Assembly (NCBI GenBank): GCA_014695295.1
Contig: JACJNY010000045.1
Coordinates: 1-64,000 of the forward strand
DNA length: 64,000 nucleotides
Direction: 5' to 3'
Source: Microcoleus sp. FACHB-61
GTDB taxonomy: Bacteria > Cyanobacteriota > Cyanobacteriia > Cyanobacteriales > Microcoleaceae
Shown in pieces: positions 26,703 through 34,755 of the stretch. How positions within the stretch are numbered: the first letter of the stretch is position 1; each line of letters starts with the position of its first letter. Under the pieces are notes generated by a model that was not told the origin of the DNA, searched no databases, and saw nothing but the letters and a program-made list of their open reading frames with translations. Made by a program: the position numbers and the translations under genes.

Positions 26703-28100
26703 ACTCTTTTTCGTTTTTTGGGTGAGACTCTGCAAATCTGTAGAAATTTCCACCTGCGGCGAAATCGGGTTGTCAAGTTGGCGAGTTTCGGGTCGAAGAC
26801 TGGCGACAGAAGCAGCAGTTCGTTTGGCGATATCGTCCAAACTTTCCTGGTTCTGCACTCGTTGGCCGTCCTTGACAACCAATTTCATTAATGGTATATG
26901 AGAATCGCAATTATTAATATTTTCTCCGGACAATCCCAAACAATCTCCGAGAATTTGCCCATTTTCAATATGTCTAAAAATTTGCTTTCTTCCTGGATAT
27001 GTTACCTTGCCGCTTGCCTCTTTCATCACCGGAATTCCATCAATTTCCACCAACTTATAAACACCGTTCACAGGGGAACCGCTGACCAACTTCGTTCCCA
27101 AACCGTAACCGTCAATGCAAGCGCCGTTACTTTTTAATTTCGCAATTTCTCGATCGTCCAAATCGCCGCTAGCAAAAATTGGAACGCCCGGAAGGATCGA
27201 TCGAACTTCCCGAGACAGCACCGCCAAATCGCCCGAATCCAGCCGCACGCCTTCCAACTGCATTTCACCGCTGTTTACTCGATCGGCCAACATCCGCGCC
27301 GCGGCCACAGTATCGTAAGTATCGATCAGCAGCGGCGCCCCCGGAAAATAGCGGTGAAAAGCTGCAAACGCCTGATTCTCGCTGCCTTCGAGGGCGGCAA
27401 CAGCCATCACCAAAGCATGAGCCAGAGTACCGACAGGCTTGCGGCCCAGCTTCAAAGCAGCCAAAACATTAGAAGTTCCGTCAAATCCCGCAGCCAGAGC
27501 AGCCCTAGCCGCCCACACAGCAGCTTGAGGCCCAAAAGCCCTGCGCGTCCCGAATTCCAGCAACTTAGCCTCCGGGCCCGCCACATCCCGCAGTCTGGCC
27601 GCCCGCGTCGCAATCAAAGTTTGATAATTTATTGCATTCAACAAATAAGTTTCCACCAACTGAGCCTGCCACAGAGGAGCCTCAATTCGCAGCAGTGGCT
27701 CATTGGCAAACACCGCCGTCCCCTCCGGCACCGCCCAAACATCCCCAGTAAAGCGGGCTGTGGCGAGTAGAGTCCAAAATCGCTCCGGGGCACCAGCAAA
27801 AATGCCAGTGGACTGCAAAGCCTGAATTTGCGACTGAGAAAACCGAAATTTCTCCAGATAGTCGATAACTTGAGCCAAACCCATCGCGATCGCGTAGCCA
27901 AAACCCTCTGGCAGCCTGCGCGCGAATAATTCAAAACTCGCGGCCCGCCCGTCGAGCCGTTCCCCAACGTAACAAGCGGCCATCGTTAGCTGGTATAGAT
28001 CGGTTAAAAGGCTGTAATCTGCTGAGGAAACCGTCAGTTCCCGGTCTTCTAAGATTTCCTCAAAACCTGTGAGGTGCAGGCTTTCTGTGGCAGTTTTCAT
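26697..28100 (-). CDS. pncB: Nicotinate phosphoribosyltransferase
   Basis: First step of the nicotinate salvage route: nicotinate plus PRPP to nicotinate mononucleotide. The 467-residue protein has the family motifs LLTDLYQLTMAACYVGERLDG near the N-terminus, EPLLRIEAPLWQAQLVETYL, LLEFGTRRAFGPQAAVWAAR, GVRLDSGDLAVLSREVRSIL and YGLGTKLVSGSP. I start at the ATG at 28100; an upstream in-frame start at 28118 lacks support. It opens the minus-strand NAD cluster pncB-nadD-nrtR-(pchB-like)-nadE. The extreme C-terminus is encoded next to a simple-repeat tract. Confidence 0.94.
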   Translation of the reverse strand: MKTATESLHLTGFEEILEDRELTVSSADYSLLTDLYQLTMAACYVGERLDGRAASFELFARRLPEGFGYAIAMGLAQVIDYLEKFRFSQSQIQALQSTGIFAGAPERFWTLLATARFTGDVWAVPEGTAVFANEPLLRIEAPLWQAQLVETYLLNAINYQTLIATRAARLRDVAGPEAKLLEFGTRRAFGPQAAVWAARAALAAGFDGTSNVLAALKLGRKPVGTLAHALVMAVAALEGSENQAFAAFHRYFPGAPLLIDTYDTVAAARMLADRVNSGEMQLEGVRLDSGDLAVLSREVRSILPGVPIFASGDLDDREIAKLKSNGACIDGYGLGTKLVSGSPVNGVYKLVEIDGIPVMKEASGKVTYPGRKQIFRHIENGQILGDCLGLSGENINNCDSHIPLMKLVVKDGQRVQNQESLDDIAKRTAASVASLRPETRQLDNPISPQVEISTDLQSLTQKTKKSH

Positions 28101-28601
28101 AAGAAAAACCCCGGACAAACTTCTATTTTTTAATTATAGTGACTAATACCATATCTTTTTGTAAATATTTGATAAAGATTGCAGATATCTGTCTGAATAA
28201 TTCGTTAATTACGCCTTTGAATAGCGGATGCCCGGTTAAGTTTTTCATCAAAATTATGGTAAGATTAAGAAAAATACCTTATTTAACAATCTCAGGAATT
28301 AACCACCCACACTCAAGCGTTCCGGGGTTTTTATGAAAATATTTGGTCGCAGCCCTTGAACAGAGTTAGAAAACCCGGTTTCTGAGCATCGGGAGTGCGA
28401 TCGCGCAGGCTTGAGTTGAGCCAGGAAAAATCTACCAGGAAAAGGTCGATCGCCCAAAAATGCGTAATTCCTAAAACCTTCAGCTTGCTTCGATGTTGCA
28501 GACTAATAAGTAATTCAAATAAATATTGCTAAAGTCATCCACGGCCCAAAAATCCGAGTAATATTAAAACTATCAGAACCCAGACAAGAGAGGCAGATTC
28601 T
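28101..28601. other. Upstream region of the NAD cluster and following spacer
   Basis: The first 60 bases are AT-rich and would carry the pncB promoter. I cannot recognise an NrtR box with confidence. An AAAACCCGGTTTCTGAGCATCGGGAG segment near 28368-28394 belongs to the dispersed AGAAACCGGGTTT repeat type. Confidence 0.4.
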
Positions 28602-28751
28602 ATGAATCTTTCTAAATCTTTTGCAAACGCGATGCGTTACGTTTCGGAAGCAGCGATGCGGATTTTTAGCCCCAGCGATGACAACTATCCAAATAGTGGA
28701 GTTCAACCTTTTGAAGGTACGCTCTCCAAAAGCTCTAGATGGAGAGAATGA
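28602..28751 (+). CDS. Small conserved-looking protein (49 residues)
   Basis: ATG at 28602 preceded by AGAGAGG gives MNLSKSFANAMRYVSEAAMR, then IFSPSDDNYPNSGVQPFEGT and a short polar tail to TGA at 28749. An amphipathic N-terminal helix followed by an F-S-P-x-D-D-x-Y-P-x-x-G-V-Q-P-F segment looks like a small cyanobacterial family I have seen as hypothetical proteins. The open frame is short, so the evidence is the ribosome-binding site, the codon use and the recurring motif. Function unknown. Confidence 0.55.
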   Translation: MNLSKSFANAMRYVSEAAMRIFSPSDDNYPNSGVQPFEGTLSKSSRWRE

Positions 28752-28801
28752 GCTGCAATTCAGGCAGTTTCTAGCGAGTGCGACACAGCCATTCAGTTGA
28801 A

Positions 28802-28860
28802 AAGTCAACAGTCAACAGTCAACATTTAATTGTTAACTGTTGACTGTTGACTGTTAATAG
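28802..28860. repeat. Inverted TGTTGAC heptamer repeats
   Basis: AGTCAACAGTCAACAGTCAACA and TGTTAACTGTTGACTGTTGAC form a long potential hairpin made of the heptamer found also at 26.6 and 30.9 kb. It lies after the small protein gene, convergent with the phytol kinase gene. Confidence 0.65.
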
Positions 28861-28900
28861 CAATTGATAGGTTGAGTTTCATTTCGTTCTACCCAACCTA

Positions 28901-29656
28901 TCAATTACCAATTACCCAAAATTGATTTAGGAAAAAGGCGATCGCAGCACTGCCGATCGGCACAGTCAGATTGTCAATTCCCAGCTTGGAAACCGACTCC
29001 AAAGTAGCAGCAACCAAAGCTACAACAGCCGACACAGCCCAAGTTTGCCAAACTGCGCCTTGAACCGCCAGCAAAATCAAACTGCTAACAGCCAAACTCA
29101 CCAAATACATAGTCGCAGAACCTTCCCAACTCTTCTGGGTTCCCCAAACTCGATAAATATGTTGGCCGTATTTCTGGCCGATGACAGCAGCCAATCCGTC
29201 GCCCCAAGTCATCACTAAAATGCCCAAAGCCGCGTATTCCTGATGTTGCAGCGGCCAAAACCAAGCGACGAGAACGCTGATACTAACAGCATAGAAAAAA
29301 GTCCCCAAACTCTTGCGCTTGATAGTGTTAAGACTGGGTAAAATCGGAACTTGGTAAGAAATTAGGGCGATCGCACCTGCTAAAACCCCCGCCGAAATCC
29401 CCACCCAACCGGGTATTTCCAGCCACCAAGCCAGCAAAATCACGTTCCCAGTACCGATGTGAACCACCTTCCGCGATACCTCAGCATCGACAGAAGTAAA
29501 GCGATTTAAGCCCTCAGCTACCAGTAAAATCAAGCCCAGCCAGACTCCCACGAGGGAAATTTGCAGCCACACAGTCGGAATTTCAGAAAATATAGACACG
29601 ATATTTAGGAAAAACTTAGATCGGGCACTGTTTACCACTTTACAGGACTTACGCAT
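28901..29656 (-). CDS. Phytol/polyprenol kinase family membrane protein
   Basis: Predicted integral membrane kinase of the dolichol/phytol kinase family, which phosphorylates phytol or related prenyl alcohols for tocopherol and chlorophyll recycling. Six to seven hydrophobic helices are visible. Family motifs include EVSRKVVHIGTGNVILL near residue 78, WGDGLAAVIGQKYG near 150, TQKSWEGSATMY and the C-terminal DNLTVPIGSAAIAFF. The ATG at 29656 lies inside a MITE-like repeat, so the first few residues (MRKSC) may be repeat-derived; an internal GTG at 29599 would give 233 residues. Single-gene unit as far as can be seen. Confidence 0.85.
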   Translation of the reverse strand: MRKSCKVVNSARSKFFLNIVSIFSEIPTVWLQISLVGVWLGLILLVAEGLNRFTSVDAEVSRKVVHIGTGNVILLAWWLEIPGWVGISAGVLAGAIALISYQVPILPSLNTIKRKSLGTFFYAVSISVLVAWFWPLQHQEYAALGILVMTWGDGLAAVIGQKYGQHIYRVWGTQKSWEGSATMYLVSLAVSSLILLAVQGAVWQTWAVSAVVALVAATLESVSKLGIDNLTVPIGSAAIAFFLNQFWVIGN

Positions 29657-29736
29657 GACCTCTATATGTAGGGTGCGTTGTGCATGGAGTCTTACCGCTA
29701 TAATTCGCGCGTCAAACCACTTTTTACGTAAGCCCT
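29644..29736. repeat. MITE-like element, AGGACTTACGCA family, copy 2
   Basis: AGGACTTACGCA at 29644 and the inverted TACGTAAGCCCT ending at 29736 bound a 93-bp block related to 7277-7368. It overlaps the proposed start codon of the phytol kinase gene. Confidence 0.65.
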
Positions 29737-29900
29737 AATTCATAAGTATGTCATTGCGGCCGAAGGGAAGCAATCACTTCCATTTATGACAGCTTTGGAT
29801 TTTCGACGTGGGGCGATCGTGATTTAGGAATAAAAAATGTGCGCTAGTCTGTTATAATTTGCACCATCACAAACTTAATATACCAATAAACTTTTTTGCT

Positions 29901-30182
29901 ATGCAGTATGTCTTAATTATTCATGAAGTAGAAAATTATGAAGCTTGGAAACAGGTATTCGATCGGGCTGAAAGCATCCGAAAAGAAGCTGGAGAACGCT
30001 CCTATCAGGTCTTGAAGTATGACAAAGAACCCAACAAAATTGTTCATTTCTCCGCGTGGACATCAACAACAGATGCAAGAGCATTCTTTGAGTCGCCTGC
30101 ACTGGTTAAAATTAGAGAGGAAGCGGGAGTTACAGCTCCTGAATTTATTTATCTAGACCAATTAGAGTCAGGAGTATTGTGA
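29901..30182 (+). CDS. Antibiotic biosynthesis monooxygenase (ABM)-like domain protein
   Basis: A 93-residue dimeric alpha-beta-barrel protein. MQYVLIIHEVENYEAWKQVF at the start and IVHFSAWTSTTDARAFFESP in the middle follow the ABM/EthD-like pattern. Members range from small oxygenases to stress proteins, so no substrate can be named. The ATG at 29901 fits the domain start better than the upstream in-frame ATG at 29859. The DinB-like gene follows 53 bp later in the same direction, suggesting co-transcription. Confidence 0.75.
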   Translation: MQYVLIIHEVENYEAWKQVFDRAESIRKEAGERSYQVLKYDKEPNKIVHFSAWTSTTDARAFFESPALVKIREEAGVTAPEFIYLDQLESGVL

Positions 30183-30235
30183 AAGACATATTTGTATAAT
30201 GTAAGTTGTTAAAACTATGTGGTTAAGTTTTGAGT

Positions 30236-30739
30236 ATGTACGACGGTAGTTACTACCAGCTAATGGCAGAGTACAATTGCTGGATGAACCAAAATATATA
30301 TTCTGTCTGCTCGGCAATTCCTGATGAACAGCGCAAACAGGATATGGGTGCCTTTTTCAAGTCGATTCATGGCACTTTGAATCACTTACTGTATGGTGAC
30401 AAAGCATGGATGGGTCGTTTCACTCTTCACCCATTTTCGGTAGCCGTTATCGGTCAAGAACTGTATGGTGAATTTGAGGTTTTGAGAGCAGAACGGGAGA
30501 CAATGGATCGGCAAATTATAGAATGGTCTAGACACCTTAATTCTGACTGGTTGAGTCAACCGTTTGAGTACACAAGCAATGTAGATGGTAAATGCCGCGT
30601 GCTACCGACTTGGGTTCTGGTGACACATATGTTCAATCATCAAACTCACCATAGAGGGCAAGTTACCGCACTGCTCAAACAGCTTGGCTACGACCCAGGC
30701 GTTACAGATATTCCGTGGCTACCGGCTATATCATTCTGA
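30236..30739 (+). CDS. DinB family protein
   Basis: A 167-residue four-helix-bundle protein of the DinB/YfiT group. The three metal-binding histidines are visible: IHGTLNHLLYGDKAWMGRF (about residues 45-63) and NHQTHHRGQVTALLKQLGYD (about 134-153). The ending DIPWLPAISF is typical of cyanobacterial and proteobacterial homologues. Such proteins act as putative metal-dependent thiol transferases or hydrolases, but this member has no known substrate. I start at the ATG at 30236 rather than the TTG at 30230. Probably co-expressed with the preceding ABM-like gene. Confidence 0.9.
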   Translation: MYDGSYYQLMAEYNCWMNQNIYSVCSAIPDEQRKQDMGAFFKSIHGTLNHLLYGDKAWMGRFTLHPFSVAVIGQELYGEFEVLRAERETMDRQIIEWSRHLNSDWLSQPFEYTSNVDGKCRVLPTWVLVTHMFNHQTHHRGQVTALLKQLGYDPGVTDIPWLPAISF

Positions 30740-31054
30740 TCGTAAAACGACACACCAGAATTCTCGGCGGTTAAAATCTCGTCTACACTTGCCTCTCGTC
30801 CCAGCAGAGGGGGACTGAAGAAAATCAAGAATTCATATCAATTCCGGTTGCACGAACGAGATGATTGTTGACTGTTGACTGTTGGCTGTTGGCTGTTGAC
30901 TAAAATTATGGTTTCTTGACAACTGACTGTTTGGACATTTGAACAATACCGATGCAACCGGAAACGATATGAAAGGGGCGATCGAGCCATAGAAATAGCA
31001 GGAGTGCCAGTCCCTCCTGCTAAACAACTACTATTTTGGCGAATTCGCGCCTTG
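30740..31054. other. Spacer between the DinB gene and bicA
   Basis: No gene. It contains a GTTGACTGTTGACTGTTGGC heptamer tract (30861-30900), and the two genes converge on it. No clear terminator hairpin is visible. Confidence 0.45.
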
Positions 31055-32728
31055 TTACACCGGCACTCCCGAGAGGATGCCTTTGTTGTCAACCACAGCG
31101 ACGGCTTGTCGCAAGGCTGCGGTACGATCGTCCGAGATATGCTCTGGCGCGATCAGATCCAACAATCCCAACTTCTGCAAGCGCTGCTGAATTTTCGTGC
31201 TGGCACCGACAATGTAAACCTGCAAACCCTTATCGCAGGCATCGCGAATCGCATTTTCGATCGCCAGCGAAGCCGTCACCCCCAGCATGGGCACAGCAGT
31301 CAGATCCATCACCAAAGCATCCGCATCCTTCATAGCATTGTGTTCCCGGGAGATCGCCTTCGACAACCCAAAAATCATCGGGCCGCTCAAGCAGAACAGC
31401 AACACGCGCCCCTTACCCCGATCCAAGAGTTGTTTCTCCTCCTCGCTTAGGAGCACCTCATCATCCGTATCGGAAATCAGCTTCACTCCCGCAGACTGCA
31501 AACTGCTTAACCGTTCGATCGTCAGGATATTGGCAATAAAGACGCCCACACCCACCGCCACAATCAGATCCACAAACACAGTCAAAAACAGCACCCCGTA
31601 CATGATCAGGGAACCCTTAACAGATACTTTGTGCGATCGTTTCAAGAAACTCCAGTCAAGGATATCAATCCCCACCTTCAGCGCAATCCCCGCCAACACC
31701 GCCATCGGAATCGGTTCAGTTAACTTCGCCGCCCCCAAAACCACCACCAGCAACACCAAGGCCCGAGTTAACCCCGACAACGCCGAAGTCGCGCCTGTTT
31801 GGATATTGACCACAGTTCCCATTGTTGCCCCGGCGCCCGGTAAGCCACCGCAGATCCCCGACACGATGTTGCCAATCCCTTGACCGATCAACTCCTTATC
31901 GGACTTGTGCTCCGTCCGCGTCAGACTGTCCGCCACCACCGCCGTCAGCAAGGTATCGATACAGCCCAGCATCCCCAGCATCACCCCATCCACAAACATC
32001 ACCGTGATTTGATCGGCGGAAAAAGTCGGCAATTGCAAGGGGGGCAGTCCCACCGGAATTGCCCCAATCCGGCGAATATCCGCGCCCTGAAACACAGTCA
32101 GGGAAATTACCGTGCCGACAATCAGCGCTATCAATTGCGGGGGCACGATTTTCTTCAGCTTTTTGGGCATCAGGAAAATAATTGCCACCGTCAAGGCACC
32201 CAGAATTGCTTCCGGCGGATTTACGTTCGCCAGCAACTGCGGAATTGCCATAAAAGTGCCCAAAACACCGCCTTTGGGCGGGGCTTGACCCAGAAACGGT
32301 GCAATTTGCAGAATGATCAAAATCACGCCAATTCCCGACATAAAGCCGGAAATCACGCTGTAGGGCATCAGGGTGACGTATTTCCCTAGCTTGAAAATAC
32401 CAAAGATGATTTGAAACAACCCCGCCAGCATCACAACGGTAAATGCCATTGCTAGCCCTTGTTCGGGATTGCTGGCGGTGAGGGATGCGACGATCGCAGT
32501 CATCACCACAGTCATCGGCCCTGTGGGTTCGGAAATCAGTGTCGGGGTACCGCCAAACAGCGCAGCAAAGAAGCCAACGCAAATGGCACCGTACAGTCCC
32601 CCGATCGGCCCGATTCCGGAAGCGACCCCGAAGGCGAGGGCCAGGGGCAGCGAGACGATGGCAGCCGTGACACCGCCGAAGATGTCGCCCTTGAGATTAT
32701 TAAAACGAATCTGATTAGTTATTGACAT
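31055..32728 (-). CDS. bicA: SulP-family bicarbonate transporter BicA
   Basis: Sodium-dependent bicarbonate uptake transporter of the cyanobacterial carbon-concentrating mechanism, in the plasma membrane. The 557-residue sequence closely follows BicA: FNNLKGDIFGGVTAAIVSLP, LFGGTPTLISEPTGPMTVVM near residues 58-77, LGKYVTLMPYSVISGFMSGI, GQGIGNIVSGICGGLPGAGA and DILDWSFLKRSH, then a cytoplasmic STAS domain (about 440-550) with GRVLLFCLSGPMIFG and DLTAVPMLGVTASLAIENAI. About 12-14 membrane spans are evident. SulP relatives can carry sulfate, but the near-identity of core motifs to BicA supports bicarbonate. It is a single gene with its own upstream region. Confidence 0.9.
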   Translation of the reverse strand: MSITNQIRFNNLKGDIFGGVTAAIVSLPLALAFGVASGIGPIGGLYGAICVGFFAALFGGTPTLISEPTGPMTVVMTAIVASLTASNPEQGLAMAFTVVMLAGLFQIIFGIFKLGKYVTLMPYSVISGFMSGIGVILIILQIAPFLGQAPPKGGVLGTFMAIPQLLANVNPPEAILGALTVAIIFLMPKKLKKIVPPQLIALIVGTVISLTVFQGADIRRIGAIPVGLPPLQLPTFSADQITVMFVDGVMLGMLGCIDTLLTAVVADSLTRTEHKSDKELIGQGIGNIVSGICGGLPGAGATMGTVVNIQTGATSALSGLTRALVLLVVVLGAAKLTEPIPMAVLAGIALKVGIDILDWSFLKRSHKVSVKGSLIMYGVLFLTVFVDLIVAVGVGVFIANILTIERLSSLQSAGVKLISDTDDEVLLSEEEKQLLDRGKGRVLLFCLSGPMIFGLSKAISREHNAMKDADALVMDLTAVPMLGVTASLAIENAIRDACDKGLQVYIVGASTKIQQRLQKLGLLDLIAPEHISDDRTAALRQAVAVVDNKGILSGVPV

Positions 32729-33101
32729 GAGTGGTGCATTAATAAACTAGACAGAATTTAACAATGCTGACTTTGATCCCTTCACCCACTCTCAGGGCAA
32801 AAGTTTTCCCTAATCGCCTGACAGATAGCACAAGCAGGGCAGACCCAAGGAAAGGTCTGTACTCGTGCCCGATCGATGTCAAACTCGTAAATACTTAATT
32901 TTTTAGTATTTCTTAATTTCTTAATTTAATGTAAAACCTGTCCGATCGAATTTTTATTTTTGTCACCGACTCTCTCAACGATCCCCGGCAAGTTCTCGAT
33001 CGAGCCAAATCAGAGCAAATCTCAATGCCAGACAAAGCCCCGTACTCTAAATAAAATTAATATATTATCCGCTGCTGATAATTAATAACTCTTATTGATG
33101 G
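32729..33101. other. Upstream region of bicA
   Basis: No gene seen. The AT-rich sequence must contain the bicA promoter on its left side and the tail of the glycosyltransferase transcript is on the other side. No recognised operator. Confidence 0.4.
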
Positions 33102-34061
33102 TTATTTCATCAACTCTCGCACAAACTCAAACGCCCTTGGACGCAACTCGACGGGCAGCAGCGACAATCCCAAACCCGCCCACATTTTCGCCTCAGAAAC
33201 CGACTTTCCAGCCCGCACCATCGATCGCCCTTTTGCAGTTTCACCCACCTCAATCAGCCGCAAACCTAGCGCTAATTGAGTTTCTGCAATCCTTTGGAGC
33301 CTGAGTGTTTCCAGCGTCTCGGAATCAAACTCGTAGCCGGTCAAATAGCGCAATTTATCACTCAAATACGGAATTGCCCGATCGACTCCTTGCTGTCCTG
33401 CATGAACTCGATACTCCATCAACAGCTCGGGCAAGTAATAGCATTTTTTGCCCGCAATCGCAAGTCTCACAAACAAATCGTTATCTTCGCAATTTTGCAA
33501 ATTCGGCCGCAGAAATCCGACTTCTTCCAGGGCGCGGCGGCGAAACAAAGTTGCCCCTATTTGCAAACTTTGTCTCACAAAAACTGTGGATAGCAAATCT
33601 TCAATAATTCCAGCCGACAACTCGGTGCGGCCCCACCGCTGCGAATTGAGTTTCGTCTGGTTTTCGTCAATATAATTGTTAATGTCTATCACCCAGTGAT
33701 CGGTACTGACAAAATCGATGCTGGGGTCTTTATCTAAAATAGCCGATGTCCGCTCTAGAAATTGCGCGCTCAGGCGATCGTCATCGTCAAACTTGATAAA
33801 ATATTCGCCCCTTGCCGCCGCAAAGCCCGATCGCATATTATTACTCTTGCCGATATTCTGCGGGTGGCGAATGTAGCGAATCCCGCGATCGACAAATTCC
33901 GACATCAACAGTGGAGTGCTGTCAGTCGAGCCGTCATCGCAGACAATTAATTCAAAATCTGTATAAGTTTGAGTTAACACGCTGGCGATCGCACAAGTCA
34001 GCAGATGCACTCGATTGCAAGTAGGAATGCAAACGCTAATTTTCGGCACTAACTTAGACAA
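33102..34061 (-). CDS. Glycosyltransferase family 2 protein
   Basis: A 319-residue GT-A fold enzyme. The N-terminus ISVCIPTCNRVHLLTCAIAS, LIVCDDGSTDSTPLLM near residues 37-52 and the DXD-type FIKFDDDDRLSAQFL near 92 are classic for family 2. LQNCEDNDLFVRLAI near 187 carries the acceptor-binding ED motif. There is no membrane anchor, so it acts in the cytoplasm on a surface glycan or protein glycan. It is oriented with a TPR protein gene and next to a divergent GT4 gene, which suggests a small glycan-related locus. Confidence 0.9.
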   Translation of the reverse strand: MSKLVPKISVCIPTCNRVHLLTCAIASVLTQTYTDFELIVCDDGSTDSTPLLMSEFVDRGIRYIRHPQNIGKSNNMRSGFAAARGEYFIKFDDDDRLSAQFLERTSAILDKDPSIDFVSTDHWVIDINNYIDENQTKLNSQRWGRTELSAGIIEDLLSTVFVRQSLQIGATLFRRRALEEVGFLRPNLQNCEDNDLFVRLAIAGKKCYYLPELLMEYRVHAGQQGVDRAIPYLSDKLRYLTGYEFDSETLETLRLQRIAETQLALGLRLIEVGETAKGRSMVRAGKSVSEAKMWAGLGLSLLPVELRPRAFEFVRELMK

Positions 34062-34110
34062 TTTGAGATTTGAGATTTGAGATTGCGAAAAAATTCTGAA
34101 ACCATTGATT

Positions 34111-34190
34111 TTCTTCCTTCTTCCTTCTTCCTTCTTCCTTCTTCCTTCTTCCTTCTTCCTTCTTCCTTCTTCCTTCTTCCTTCTTCTTTC
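34111..34190. repeat. Pure heptamer tandem repeat (CTTCCTT)n
   Basis: About eleven head-to-tail copies of the 7-bp unit CTTCCTT, uninterrupted. Because 21 bp equals three units, open frames across it encode repeated KEEGRRK or SFFLLPS peptides; I regard these as artefacts. Related, more degenerate tracts lie at 16968-17035 and 40750-40902. Confidence 0.9.
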
Positions 34191-34209
34191 ACTCCCGGGA
34201 CAGTTGATT

Positions 34210-34680
34210 TTAGCTCAAACGAGCTGTACATTCGAGAATTAACTTTTGGTTCACCAAAGCAAAAGGTTGAATTTCCAAAGCGCGGCGAAAAGCTTGAATA
34301 GCATTTATGTATTCTCCCAAGGCAGCGTAGCACAAACCCAGACCGTGCAGCGCCCCAAAATGAACCGGGTTCAGTTTGAGGACGGTTTCGCAGTCGTGGA
34401 GCGACTTTTTATAATTTCCTTGGGTATAGTGAAGTACGGCGCGCCGGTTCCAAGCTTCAGCAAAATCCGGCGCTTCGGAGATCAGTTTCGTCAGCAAATC
34501 CAAAGCGTGGCGAACATCGCCTGCATCTAGCGAAACTTGCGATCGCCTGAGAATTTGCATCCCATACTCACCCTTCTGGTTAAACCAAGTGCGCCAGAGT
34601 TCAGTAGTTGCCCGATCCCGCACGATTTCGTCGGACTTTTTCAAGTCTTCGAGCAGCGCCTTAACAGATAATTCGTCCAT
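34210..34680 (-). CDS. TPR repeat protein
   Basis: A 156-residue protein starting MDELSVKALLEDLKKSDEIV. It has an N-terminal helical region that fits the pattern of a short leader helix, followed by three tetratricopeptide repeats (about residues 55-156: ALDLLTKLISEAPDFAEAWN, RRAVLHYTQGNYKKSLHDCE, LGLCYAALGEYINAIQAFRR). TPR arrays mediate protein-protein contacts; the partner is unknown. I start at the ATG at 34680 rather than the upstream in-frame start at 34716. It diverges from the GT4 gene; the pure heptamer tract lies just after its stop. Confidence 0.85.
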   Translation of the reverse strand: MDELSVKALLEDLKKSDEIVRDRATTELWRTWFNQKGEYGMQILRRSQVSLDAGDVRHALDLLTKLISEAPDFAEAWNRRAVLHYTQGNYKKSLHDCETVLKLNPVHFGALHGLGLCYAALGEYINAIQAFRRALEIQPFALVNQKLILECTARLS

Positions 34681-34755
34681 AGGTGCGAGGATTGTTAAAA
34701 ACGTTTTATCAATCAATTTTATCGCTTGGTGGCAACTTTATTTATTCCACATCCC

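Noticed and set aside
21504..28100. CRISPR array near the csx3-like gene
   Set aside because: No regularly spaced direct repeats of 25-40 bp with unique spacers are visible anywhere in the neighbourhood or the rest of the window.
28515..28808. 97-codon minus-strand frame
   Set aside because: It is antisense to the better supported 49-residue small gene and lacks a ribosome-binding site.
31287..31883. Long plus-strand frames antisense to bicA
   Set aside because: Shadow frames of a GC-rich membrane protein gene; their composition mirrors the bicA codons.
34049..34333. Minus-strand frame with repeated KEEGRRK peptides
   Set aside because: It is a translation of the pure heptamer tract; 21-bp periodicity opens frames on both strands without any protein meaning.
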